Shown here in pieces: positions 26,221 through 35,988 of a stretch of DNA of 64,000 nt. Within the stretch, counting starts at the first letter, position 1. The number at the start of each line of letters is the position of its first letter. A model generated the notes under the pieces. The model worked only from the letters and a program-made list of their open reading frames with translations. It was not told the DNA's origin and ran no database searches. Position numbers and translations under genes: made by a program. The stretch is from Rhodeus uyekii (Eukaryota; Chordata; Actinopteri; Cypriniformes; Acheilognathidae), in NCBI GenBank assembly GCA_037043235.1, contig JAWRVZ010000086.1, positions 2,448,001 to 2,512,000 on the forward strand, read 5' to 3'.

Positions 26221-27041
26221 TGTCAGGTTTGAGGAGGTGAGGACTCAGTGGTGCAGGGAAAAAGGCTCTTTATTACAAAAATAAAACAAAATACAAACTA
26301 AAACAACCCGAGGGGGAAAAACATAACAAGACTGACTGGACTGAACTGAACTTGAACAAGACAAGACTTTAACTGGACTGGAATGGACTGGAAAACAGCA
26401 GAAACAACATACCAAAATAACGACAACGACGCGACAAAGGACAGCAAACATGAGGAGACTAAAAACACACAGGAGGGAGGATAATTAACGGGAAACCAGC
26501 TGAGAGAAATCAAACTAATGACAATGAAACAAGACGGGAGGGATAACAGACAAGACATGAACACGCAGCCAATGCGGACGCACATTGCTGCATGTTCACA
26601 TTAAACAAAGACGACGCGCAGCTGGTGACAACCAAACGTGCGTGACAGAAAAAACAACATGAAAGCACGCGGGCGATGAAAACACGAACCGCGTGCCAAA
26701 CATAACACACGGACGAGAGGAAGCGCGGTTCGCGCAAAGCTTGAAACTGCGGCCACTCATGTGACAGAGCGCGCAAGAACAAGTAAACACCTGTTCTCGC
26801 GCACTCACAACAAGGACGAACACAAGAGTCATGAATGCCCGAATACCGACACAAAACTGAAACTGAACCAGACCAAAGTATCGGGACCGGACATCATAAC
26901 TCACACAAAAGACGTCACACAGACAAGCCCGCACGCGACTCGAACACTCGAAGCCACGCACACGCAAACACATTACGGTAGTGTCAGAGCTCTGCCACAA
27001 AACCAAGAAATGACTAATCCGAATGTGGCAGAACCCTGACA
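26221..27041 (-). mobile_element. Solo LTR of a retrotransposon
   Basis: The 821-bp block has termini TGTCAGG...CCTGACA and flanks ATTAT/TTTAT, which agree at four of five bases. On the minus strand it ends with an AATAAA signal near 26274. It shares with the LTR at 46653 the segments GTTTGCTGTCC, GTCGCGTCGTTGTCGTT, TTTTCCCCCTCG and TGAGTCCTC, so the two are related families. No internal region or second LTR was found nearby. ORFs on both strands are incidental. Confidence 0.7.
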
Positions 27042-27814
27042 TTTATTTAATAAATAACTGATCACTGGGGCACTTGGAAAACGAGTGTATTTTATTATTG
27101 GCTTATTATTTTTTCTTATGTTTGAGCACCTTAAGAAAAATGTGTGTGTGTGTGTGTGTGTGTGTTGAACCTGTTTCAAAGTAACTTGAATTCAGACTGA
27201 CTTTTGACTCAAATTCTAGGTGAGAGGCAGAAGTCTTCAGAAGATATAAATATTAGAAACTAATCAGAGCAAAGCAAAACCAAAAATGCCACGAAAGTGA
27301 CACCAAACAGAAATAATATTTTTCTGCTGTGCTTGTAAACTGTAGTGACTTCCAATTAATTGATTTAACTTAAGTATGGGTCAATAACAATAACCAAGAA
27401 AGGAAAAATCTGTTAAAATATATAGTTTTATAATTCATTATTATATAATAGAAACATTAAAAATGTTAACCATCAGGTAAAAAGACCTAAATCCAGAAGT
27501 GGGAAAAATCTAATAAAAACTAATAAAATACTTTACTTGTACCCTTTCAAAACTACAAAAAAATAAAATAAAACATATTAATTTGTGACACTGCTATCAG
27601 CAGACACACTATAGTCAGAACTATCTAAAAGGAACTTGTCGTACTTAACCCAGGTTTTCCATTATAACCTGAGGAATCCTTTATCTCACCTGAGCGTTCA
27701 CTAGAAACATTATTCCATTCCCAGCAGGCAAATGTGATTCTTCACAGACAGCATAGCAGCGATATGCAGTTGCTCAAGTTAAATGTTAAGGTGGAAGAGG
27801 ATTCATACGTTTGG
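27042..27814. other. Intergenic AT-rich DNA
   Basis: Contains a (TG)n tract at 27141-27165 and nothing else recognised. Confidence 0.6.
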
Positions 27815-27970
27815 GCCAGCAGCACACACACACACAGGTTTCCATATTATATTGAAATATTCCATAGACATAACGATTTTCATAATGTACTAAAGTCCTA
27901 TATTCTTACTCCCCAACCCCTAAACCTACCAAACACAGAAAACTTTCTACATAGAAAATTCAAAAAATAT
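27815..27970 (+). repeat. Left half of family 2 repeat interrupted by the 6.46-kb insertion
   Basis: It contains the family's CACACACAGGTTTCCATATT, CCATAGACATAACG, CCCCTAAACCTACC and ACAGAAAACTTTCT segments. It stops at CAAAAAATAT and resumes after the inserted element at 34434. Confidence 0.7.
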
Positions 27971-28089
27971 ATTTCACGAGTTCACACTTACGAATGATTC
28001 AGGAGCAATAAATGGTAAGCATATTTGGCGTGCTGTCCGAGGAGAGGGCTCCGAGCTCGGTATTCAGCCCGAACCTGGAGCACTCCCCC
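27971..28089 (+). repeat. Terminal repeat A1
   Basis: 119 bp, apparently identical to 28301-28419. Begins ATTTCACGAG and ends CACTCCCCC. Contains the palindromic CCGAGCTCGG. Confidence 0.9.
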
Positions 28090-28144
28090 CGTATCCTGAC
28101 TTTTGATAGGAACAATTAAGTGTGAGGAGTTGGGGTGGTGGAGG

Positions 28145-28300
28145 GATGCCGAAAAATGTCGAAGAGCTGTGGGTGAGTCAAACATGTCTATATATATGTA
28201 CTTCCTCTCCCGCTGATAGGATGAGGAGTAATTGCTGATGACGTGTTGATTGTGTTAATCATTTGAACGTGCTCCTCCCGAACTTTGTTAATAAAACATC
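28145..28300 (+). repeat. Terminal repeat B1
   Basis: 156 bp, apparently identical to 34278-34433. Contains a TATA-like run (28189-28197) and AATAAA (28290-28295) close to its end. On the plus strand it could therefore start a transcript from B1 and end it in B2. It joins A2 with no intervening base. Confidence 0.9.
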
Positions 28301-28419
28301 ATTTCACGAGTTCACACTTACGAATGATTCAGGAGCAATAAATGGTAAGCATATTTGGCGTGCTGTCCGAGGAGAGGGCTCCGAGCTCGGTATTCAGCCC
28401 GAACCTGGAGCACTCCCCC
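28301..28419 (+). repeat. Terminal repeat A2
   Basis: Apparently identical to A1. It directly follows B1 and opens the long unit. Confidence 0.9.
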
Positions 28420-28529
28420 AAAAATTGCAATCTAGTCGGACAGCCGCTAAAGATTTTGATGACCCCCCAAAGAATTGCGAAGTTATGGCTGAGGGGGGGA
28501 AAAATGTGAGTTCGGGAGGGCAGATGAAT

Positions 28530-29810
28530 GAATTTAGAAGCTTGCTCCTGCGGGAGCGTCACTGCTGCGGCAGTGGAATTTAGAAGCTTGCTCCTGCGGG
28601 AGCGTCACTGCTGCGGCAGTGGCAGTTAGAGAGAGCTGGAAGATAGGGAGAGCTTGCTCCTGCGGGAGCTTCACTGCTGCGGCAGTGGCAGTTAGAGAGA
28701 GCTGGAAGATAGAGATAGCTTGCTCCTGCGGGAGCTTCCCTGCTGCGGCAGTGGAAGTTAGAGAGAGCTGGAAGATAGAGATAGCTTGCTCCTGCGGGAG
28801 CTTCACTGCTGCGGCAGTGGCAGTTAGAGAGAGCTGGAAGATAGAGATAGCTTGCTCCTGCGGGAGCGTCACTGCTGCGGCAGTGGAAGTTAGAGAGAGC
28901 TGGAAGATAGAGATAGCTTGCTCCTGCGGGAGCGTCACTGCTGCGGCAGTGGAAGTTAGAGAGAGCTGGAAGATAGAGAGAGCTTGCTCCTGCGGGAGCG
29001 TCGCTGCTGCGGCAGTGGAAGTTAGAGAGAGCTGGAAGATAGAGATAGCTTGCTCCTGCGGGAGCTTCACTGCTGCGGCAGTGGCAGTTAGAGAGAACTG
29101 GAAGATAGAGATAGCTTGCTCCTGCGGGAGCGTCACTGCTGCGGCAGTGGAAGTTAGAGAGAGCTGGAAGATAGAGAGAGCTTGCTCCTGCGGGAGCGTC
29201 ACTGCTGCGGCAGTGGAAGTTAGAGAGAGCTGGAAGATAGAGATAGCTTGCTCCTGCGGGAGCTTCACTGCTGCGGCAGTGGCAGTTAGAGAGAGCTGGA
29301 AGATAGAGATAGCTTGCTCCTGCGGGAGCGTCACTGCTGCGGCAGTGGAAGTTAGAGAGAGCTGGAAGATAGAGATAGCTTGCTCCTGCGGGAGCGTCAC
29401 TGCTGCGGCAGTGGAAGTTAGAGAGAGCTGGAAGATAGAGAGAGCTTGCTCCTGCGGGAGCGTCACTGCTGCGGCAGTGGAAGTTAGAGAGAGCTGGAAG
29501 ATAGAGAGAGCTTGCTCCTGCGGGAGCGTCACTGCTGCGGCAGTGGCAGTTAGAGAGAGCTGGAAGATAGAGAGAGCTTGCTCCTGCGGGAGCGTCACTG
29601 CTGCGGCAGTGGAAGTTAGAGAGAGCTGGAAGATAGAGAGAGCTTGCTCCTGCGGGAGCGTCACTGCTGCGGCAGTGGAAGTTAAAAAGAGCTGGAAGAT
29701 AGAGAGAGCTTGCTCCTGCGGGAGCGTCACTGCTGCGGCAGTGAAAGTTAGAGAGAGCTGGAAGATAGAGAGAGCTTGCTCCTGCGGGAGCGTCACTGCT
29801 GCGGCATTGG
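28530..29810 (+). repeat. 66-bp minisatellite of paired hairpins, block 1
   Basis: Two short units are followed by 18 units of 66 bp from about 28619. Each holds two perfect inverted repeats two bases apart, GCTCC-TGCG-GGAGC and CACTGC-TGCG-GCAGTG, then a GAGAGAGCTGGAAGATAGAG linker. Because 66 is a multiple of three, both strands stay open (433 and 441 codons). These are ORFs without codon-level evidence of a protein. Variants recur in sets of about four units, suggesting higher-order amplification. Confidence 0.9.
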
Positions 29811-29837
29811 GGGTTCTGTTCAGTGTTGTAGTCTTTT

Positions 29838-30239
29838 GGTTACAGACGTCTAAATACACTCAAGAAATAACAAAATCGATATGGTTTGTAAAAAGCATGA
29901 GTAAAACCTTTCAATTATAAATTGACAGTTGAATTTATGACAGATGCATGTTGCATATTTAATTTCAAAACGAACTTACCTGTCGAAACAAACTTACCTG
30001 TTGGAGATCGGAATATCAAAGTTTATGAAAGATCACAACCTTATTGGCTTTGAATAAGCCCTGAGCAGGGGTTCATCCAAATATCATAGACTTATAAAGC
30101 ATATCATAGACTTAAAGGGAGTCTTGAAATTACTTTGGTTACAGACGTCTAAATACACTCAAGAAATAACAAAATCAGTATGGTTTGTACAAAGCATAAG
30201 TAAAACCTTTCAATTATAAATTGACAGTTGAATTTCTAT
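29838..30239 (+). repeat. Internal repeat D, first long plus short pair
   Basis: GGTTACAGACGTCTAAATAC begins at 29838 and again at 30137. The first copy runs about 299 bp, the second about 100 bp. Both include AAGAAATAACAAAATC and TATAAATTGACAGTTGAATT. The pair recurs at 30454-30840. Confidence 0.85.
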
Positions 30240-30245
30240 CAGTTG

Positions 30246-30390
30246 CAATTAGAAGCTGGCTCCTGGGGGAGCGTCACTGCTGCGGCGGTGGAAGTTGGAG
30301 AGAGCTAGCTCCTGCGGGAGCGTCACTGCTGCGGCAGTGGAAGTTAGAGAGAGCTTGCTCTCTCGGGAGCGATACTGCTGCGGCAGAGGG
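30246..30390 (+). repeat. Hairpin minisatellite, block 2
   Basis: Three diverged units of the same two hairpins lie between the D repeats. The first has GCTCC-TGGG-GGAGC and the third GCTCTCTCGGGAGC. Confidence 0.8.
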
Positions 30391-30453
30391 AGTTCTGTGC
30401 AGTGTTTCAGTTTCAGTTTTCAGTTTCAATTTCAGGGGTCTTGAAATCACTCT

Positions 30454-30840
30454 GGTTACAGACGTCTAAATACACTCAAGAAATCACAAAATCAGTATGG
30501 TTTGTAAAAGCATAAGTAAAACCTTTCAATTATAAATTGACAGTTGAATTTATATCGGATGCATGTTGCATATTTAATTTCAAAACAAACTTACCTGTTG
30601 GAGATCGGAATGTCAAAGTTTATGAAAGTTCACAAACTTATTGGCTTTGAATAAACCCTGAGCAGGGGTTCATCCAAATATCATGGACTTATAAAGCTTA
30701 TCATAGACTTAAAGGGAGTCTTGAAATTACTTTGGTTACAGACGTCTAAATACACTCAAGAAATAACAAAATCAGTATGGTTTGTAAAAGCATGAGTAAA
30801 ACCTTTCAATTATAAATTGACAGTTGAATTTATATCAGAT
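30454..30840 (+). repeat. Internal repeat D, second long plus short pair
   Basis: The same start recurs at 30454 and 30734, giving a period of about 600 bp to the first pair. A truncated fifth copy begins at 33416 (GGTTACGGACGTCTA). Confidence 0.85.
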
Positions 30841-30841
30841 G

Positions 30842-31090
30842 CAATTAGAAGCTGGCTCCTGAGGGAGCGTCACTGCTGCGGCAGTGGAAGTTAGAGATAG
30901 CTTGCTCCTGCGGGAGCGTCACTGCTGCGGCAGTGGAAGTTAGAGATAGCTTGCTCCTGCGGGAGCGTCACTGCTGCGGCAGTGATAGTTAGAGATAGCT
31001 TGCTCCTGCGGGAGCATCACTGCTGCGGCAGTTGAAGTTAGAGATAGCTTGCTCCTGCGGGAGTGTCAGTGCTGCGGCAATGGAAGCAAT
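30842..31090 (+). repeat. Hairpin minisatellite, block 3 (49-bp units)
   Basis: Five units spaced 49 bp (starts at 30891, 30940, 30989, 31038) keep both hairpins but lose 17 bases of the linker. The period is not a multiple of three, so the hairpins are kept although the reading frame is not. Confidence 0.88.
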
Positions 31091-31477
31091 GGCCATGAAG
31101 TTGTAAGTGGGGAGGAGCTGATGCTTAACGGAAGACCTTGTTTGAATGTGCGATCTGTTTGGTCTGATGTGGCTCTTGAAAGCTTCTGGAGACCGGCGGC
31201 GCAATGCTTGTATTACTGTTGGGAAAAGGCCTTGCACCGCCGTGGTTGCTGCACCTGTGCGAAATGAATGGCTGGATGAATGGTCTGTTGGGAATCCGGT
31301 TTGGGGTTGCGTAGCTTTAGGAAGTTTGGAACCGGAACTTGTAATGGGGTGGAATCGTCTATAGAGAGAGGGACGGATGGGAGTTTAGCCTGCGAGTTTC
31401 TGAATGAAAGTAGGCTGAGTGGATGTGATGGTGGGTTATGAGCATCTGAGGTAACCAAGCCAGTGTGAACATGGCTT

Positions 31478-31686
31478 CACTGCTGCGGCAGTGGGAAAAT
31501 TCCCCCTTGGCTGACTCCTGCGGGAGTGTGGGGGAACATCATTGCTGCGGCAATGGGGGCAGCGGTGGAATCATTTCTATTTGAACTGAGCTCATGCGGG
31601 AGTGAGGAGGTACATCACTACGGTAGAGACCATGTGGAGCAGACCACGTGTGGAGTGGAAAGTCATGAACTTTTCCACTCCACATG
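31478..31686 (+). repeat. Cluster of diverged TGCG-loop hairpins and a long inverted repeat
   Basis: Hairpins: 31478-31493 (CACTGC/GCAGTG), 31514-31527 (ACTCC/GGAGT) and 31540-31555 (CATTGC/GCAATG). GGGAAAATTCCC lies between the first two. Arms at 31649-31663 and 31669-31684 (TGTGGAGTGGAAAGT and its complement with one bulged T) form a larger hairpin with loop CATGA. Confidence 0.8.
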
Positions 31687-32552
31687 TAATCCTCCGAGGG
31701 AGTGGTTTGAAGCGAAAGCTTGAAGAATGAACATTTAGCGTCGATAAATATCAACTCTGAATATTGATGTACTGGTTGGGAATAGGTCCACCTCTGATGG
31801 CAGCAGCCTTAAGTTTAGTTGGGATTTGCGTTCGACTGTTGTTGGCGACAGAGGTGGTTCTAAGCAGCAGTGTTTGTGGAATGGCATGGCAGAGAACGGG
31901 ATGAAGGAGAATTAGCATGGTGGAGAGAATTTGGTGGGAAAGGCCAGGGACGAAGCCACTTGCGGAGGCAGCCTCACGCTAGGATCGGAAGGCCGGGCTG
32001 CAGGCCTAACATAGGGGAGAAGTTAGGTACGTGCTGCCGTTGCTAACCCTGCACCGCTGGCGGAGGCAAGCTCGCGCTTAAAGGGCGGCGTTTGTCGCTA
32101 GATGCTGGCATGTGAGGTGCAGTGCTGGAAAACTGCAGTGTGCTGCTGCGTCTTAACGCTTGGAAATCTGGTTTGCAAGGGAGAGATATGAAGATTTAAG
32201 GAACGTACGTCTGAGGCATTTGAAGGTAGAGTTGATTTGGAGATGGTACGGCTGACTGAAGCGAGACCTATTCTAGTTAATTTGCTTTGATCGTCCTCCT
32301 TTACTATTGATACGAGTGCTGAGGTGTCGTAGGAAGTTGGGCAAGAAGGTGGATGTCTTGATGGTGGAGGTGAAGGCAAGCCTCGGCGTCATAGGGTGCG
32401 ACAACGGAGCGGAAGAGCTGGCGACCGCGTGGTGTTGTTGGAGGCTCGGTTGCAGTGTTTGTTGAGTGCAAGAGCTCCTTTCGACAGTGGGATACAATGA
32501 AGGGACTTGGGAGGAAGAGTTTATCGTGAAACTGGTACATCTCAATCTTGGG
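31687..32552. other. Unassigned interior of the split-repeat element
   Basis: Moderately GC-rich with no repeat blocks and no recognised domain. Short ORFs on the minus strand (32098-32677) resemble nothing known to me. Confidence 0.5.
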
Positions 32553-33272
32553 CAGGGGTGGCCAACCTGCTCAGCATAATGAGCCTCGAAATAAGCTCGT
32601 GGCTGCGGAGCCGCATGAAAGACTGTTAAATTCGCATTTGTTGATGGGGTTTTTGACATTAGCAAGGTCTCGCACATATATCACACATTTAATATGTTTA
32701 TAAATAAATTCTTTAATACTTTTAACATATGGCGACCCACGAGCTATGCAAGCATGCAGAGACAATGCGTCTGTGCATTATATATGCGGGAAAAACGGTA
32801 TATCATCTCATTGACGGTGACAGGAAGTATAAAAGTAAGCAGCGGCTTGGTAATGTAGTGATCGGTTGGAAACGTCTCCGGTTACTATCGTAACCTCTGT
32901 AATTTTATCATATTTCGTTTAGAGAAGTATGAAGGCAATGCTATTTAAGATATTTATACCGTCTGGCAGCCAGATCTGCATCGCGCTACGATTGGCCAGT
33001 TGTCCACTGCTGTTATCCGTGAAGTTTCAGAAATGACGTGAAGGGGAGGAGTTCCCGAATGCATTTCATTAAACAACTCGTTCCTACTCTCGAAAGGGAA
33101 CGCGCTTCTGCGCGCCTCTATTTGAATTCGGAAAACATCATGTCCACGTGAGCGGCGGCTGATCTTGGCAGGATACATGTAAATTTATGTTTATGTAGAC
33201 AAAAAGGTCTCAGCGGGCCGGATGAGAGCCGCGAAAGCAGTCAAAGAGCCGCGTGCGGGTTGGCTGCCCCTG
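32553..33272. mobile_element. Nested hAT-type MITE
   Basis: The left end CAGGGGTGGCCAACCTGCTC pairs with the inverted right end CAGGGGCAGCCAACCCGCAC. The 8-base flanks ATCTTGGG and CTCTTGGA share TCTTGG, as expected for an 8-bp duplication with two changes. Subterminal GAGCCGC motifs are typical of hAT ends. Its 720 bp contain no transposase. It lies inside the split-repeat element and is therefore younger than the assembly of that interior. Confidence 0.75.
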
Positions 33273-34277
33273 CTCTTGGACAATGTGGCGCAAGGCGGGG
33301 AATCACATGATCGCCTGCTAGATTTGAACACATTGGCTGGCGCTGAGCCAGAGAAAGCGCTCGAAGCTTGTTGCTGTTCAGTGTTTCAATCTCTTGAATT
33401 ATTTTGGTTACGGACGTCTATCGACTTATAAAGCTTATCATGGACTTAAAGGATTGAAACAGTGAAGGCAAAGAATTACTTTGAAAATAGGAAGTGCGTA
33501 TGGTTTCTTTCCGGCGAGTCCACTTAATAGCCGATTAAGTTGAAACAACAAGGCAGCGTTGGCAATAAGTACTTGATTCTTGTGTGGGCGGCTGAGCGCG
33601 CAATCGACTGTAATGAGCGCGATATGAAGCGGCGCGTGCGATCGGACTGTACTGTGCGCGGTCTGGCTTCGGTGCGCGCTACTGCTTGAGTTGCGAGGAA
33701 GCAGCGCGCTACTTTAGAACAATCACATCTCAGGCGTGGGTTCCCCGGAACAGTAGTATTGAGAGGCACAACTGCTCGTGATTTAGCGATGCAGAAATAA
33801 AGCGCCGGGAAGGATTACAGCTGCTCTTGTTTGTGTGAGCTGACGGACAGAGAGAGTGTGAGCTGAAGCTGCAGCGCGGTCTGCTGAGGCTCGCGGCAGC
33901 GGCGGCGGCCTGGCTAGCAGGAAGAAAGCGGCATTGCCTGGGAGTCGAGCTTGTAGCTCGACCAGCTTTATCGTCCTTTCTCAATGGCAGGAGCGATTAA
34001 AGCCGATGTAGAGCTGCTGGATACGGATGTTTGCTTGGTGGCGAGAGCAGGCCTCAAGTCTTACTGTGCGTTGCTTGTTGTTGCTTAGGACCCGATTGTT
34101 TGGTCTGGCACCCGTGATGTATTGCTGAGGGTGATATAATATAGTTAGCATAGTGTTGAGCGGATGGGGATCGCTACTGGGTCCGGAGATTTTCGTGGAG
34201 AATCCATCTGACGAGTGGAGCTCGATTTCGGGTGTATAGCGACCAGAAGGCGGAGCCGCAATGCCGTAAACTGTCGA
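33273..34277. other. GC-rich right interior of the split-repeat element
   Basis: Contains a truncated D repeat from 33416 and a CpG-rich stretch at 33580-33980. No recognised coding domain. Confidence 0.5.
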
Positions 34278-34433
34278 GATGCCGAAAAATGTCGAAGAGC
34301 TGTGGGTGAGTCAAACATGTCTATATATATGTACTTCCTCTCCCGCTGATAGGATGAGGAGTAATTGCTGATGACGTGTTGATTGTGTTAATCATTTGAA
34401 CGTGCTCCTCCCGAACTTTGTTAATAAAACATC
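34278..34433 (+). repeat. Terminal repeat B2
   Basis: Apparently identical to B1. AATAAA at 34423-34428. It ends ten bases after the start of AAAACATC and abuts host ATAT. Confidence 0.9.
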
Positions 34434-34565
34434 ATATAATGTCAACACTTACTTTGAATTATAAGCTGTTTTTCTTATGGGAACAAAAACATGTCCCCAC
34501 AAGTTCAAGGATTTTGGATTTTGTCATCTTTGTGGCCCCACAACCTAGGGTTCACCTGAACCACG
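34434..34565 (+). repeat. Right half of the same interrupted family 2 repeat
   Basis: The order continues with ATAATG, TTATAAGCTGTTTTTCTTAT, ATGTCCCCACAAG and GGATTTTGTCATCTTTGTGG. This proves that everything between is an insertion and fixes its borders. Confidence 0.7.
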
Positions 34566-35944
34566 CACACTCAATAGAGCAGAAATAAAGCTGTCTGGAA
34601 CATTAATCTCGGGACACATAGCCACATAACTCACTTATTGCAACCATGAATATTCATATAAGATGATTTGTTCAAACTGTTCTATTTATTTAGAGTCAGT
34701 CTGACTGAGACAATACAGAGTATAACTTAAAATAACACAACACACACAGCCTGTAATTTAAGGACAGTGTTTGTATGCGATAGAAGCCAGCTCGAGAACA
34801 CACAATGAACGTTCTGGTGTATTCAGCCCCATCGGTTTTCGCTTTGGAAAGGGATCTGGAATGAGCTGCATTCCATTTTATTTCACCACATTTATTTGGC
34901 TCCGGTGTTGTTTTATCATTAGTGTTTAGTGAGCAGGAGTTTAAATGAGGACAATCAGCTCTGTAGTTGCTTTAACATGCACAACCTCCTCACTGTGCGA
35001 CATATGGTTCCAGTGACATTTACAGCCAAGATATAAGTCTGGTTCACGGTCATGATAGTCGCATGCATACACAATCAAGTTTTGTTTCTTATCTGTTGAA
35101 AACGACTCCCACAGGAAAGCTTTAGTATGATGGATCACAGTGATGTCACAAGTAGTTTTAGCGTCAAAGACAAATGTGCCCTTTGTTTCCCATGAACCAC
35201 CGTCCTCACCTGGAACCAGACCGGGGCTGGCTAGCTGCCAGGTGCGTACTTGGCAGAGGATACAGCGAAGCGGGGCCCTGTGTTCCTGGGAGATGAGGCC
35301 CCAGCGGAGGATTTGAGGGCCTGATAGGATTAGACTCCCTTTCTTTACACAACATTGATGAGGATAAGGAATCCATGGAGCGCTCAAGCACTCCAAAGCT
35401 TTCCTAATGCAATGCATCAGATGCCTTCACTGCTGCACTTACACCGATACACGCCATCAAACCTCTGCAGAGATGATTTCTCCAGCAGCTGGTCTGGTTG
35501 CATGTCCGTTGCTTTGATTATTCAACCACAAACCAACAGTGGTGTTTATTACCTAACAGGAAATTTGTGCACTTCCCTCCATATGTCTCACATACCTTAA
35601 TCTTATGAGAAATATTAGTAATATTTTTCTAGCCAATAGAAATATGTGTAAACAGTCATGTAAGAACAGTTGAGCGCCGGAGTGAAAGTTCACCAGTACT
35701 ATGCAGTATGAGAATGTGGATGAGGTGTTACATGAGACATTTTCAGTAATGAGTAATATGAATTTCCGCTCAAAAACTCAAAGATGTGAAAGACACTAAT
35801 TATGACACACAAGACAAAAGTACAGACAAAAGTACAAGGTGTTACCTGGGACAGTGGTGTGGAGAGTAAGGATACTGGATTTAGCTTTTGACTCGACTGA
35901 CTATAGTTTAAATCTGGGCATTCTTCTGCTCACATATCAGTGGC

Positions 35945-35947
<3 letters not shown>

Positions 35948-35987
<40 letters not shown>
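35948..35987. repeat. (AT)n microsatellite
   Basis: About 20 units. Confidence 0.95.

Positions 35988-35988
<1 letters not shown>

Larger units (their letters stand above)
27971..34433. mobile_element. Split-direct-repeat element, non-autonomous, hairpin-rich
   Basis: The inserted block has order A1 (27971-28089), 55-bp spacer, B1 (28145-28300), A2 (28301-28419), 5.9 kb, B2 (34278-34433). A1/A2 (119 bp) and B1/B2 (156 bp) look identical base for base, so the insertion is young. ATAT occurs at both host borders. Read on the minus strand this is B'-interior-A'-B'-A', the split direct repeat layout known from PAT/Ngaro-type tyrosine-recombinase retroelements. No reverse transcriptase, RNase H or recombinase is recognisable. 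Alternatives are a tandem of a short and a long unit integrated from a circle, or an aberrant LTR element. Confidence 0.75.

Noticed and set aside
26245..27042. Overlapping ORFs on both strands as genes
   Set aside because: They lie inside the solo LTR, show no domain and overlap each other in several frames.
28534..29920. Two long ORFs (433 and 441 codons) on opposite strands as repeat proteins
   Set aside because: Both come from the 66-bp minisatellite, whose period is a multiple of three, so any stop-free frame stays open. The sister 49-bp block keeps the hairpins but not the frame.
28530..31090. CRISPR-like array
   Set aside because: Repeats are contiguous 49-66 bp units without unique spacers, in a vertebrate genome with no cas genes.
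27971..34433. Helitron
   Set aside because: The ends are ATTTCAC and AACATC, not TC and CTRR, and no terminal CTRR-adjacent hairpin is seen.
34941..35417. A 158-codon minus-strand ORF as a gene
   Set aside because: No known domain was recognised and composition gives no support. Conserved non-coding DNA is as likely.
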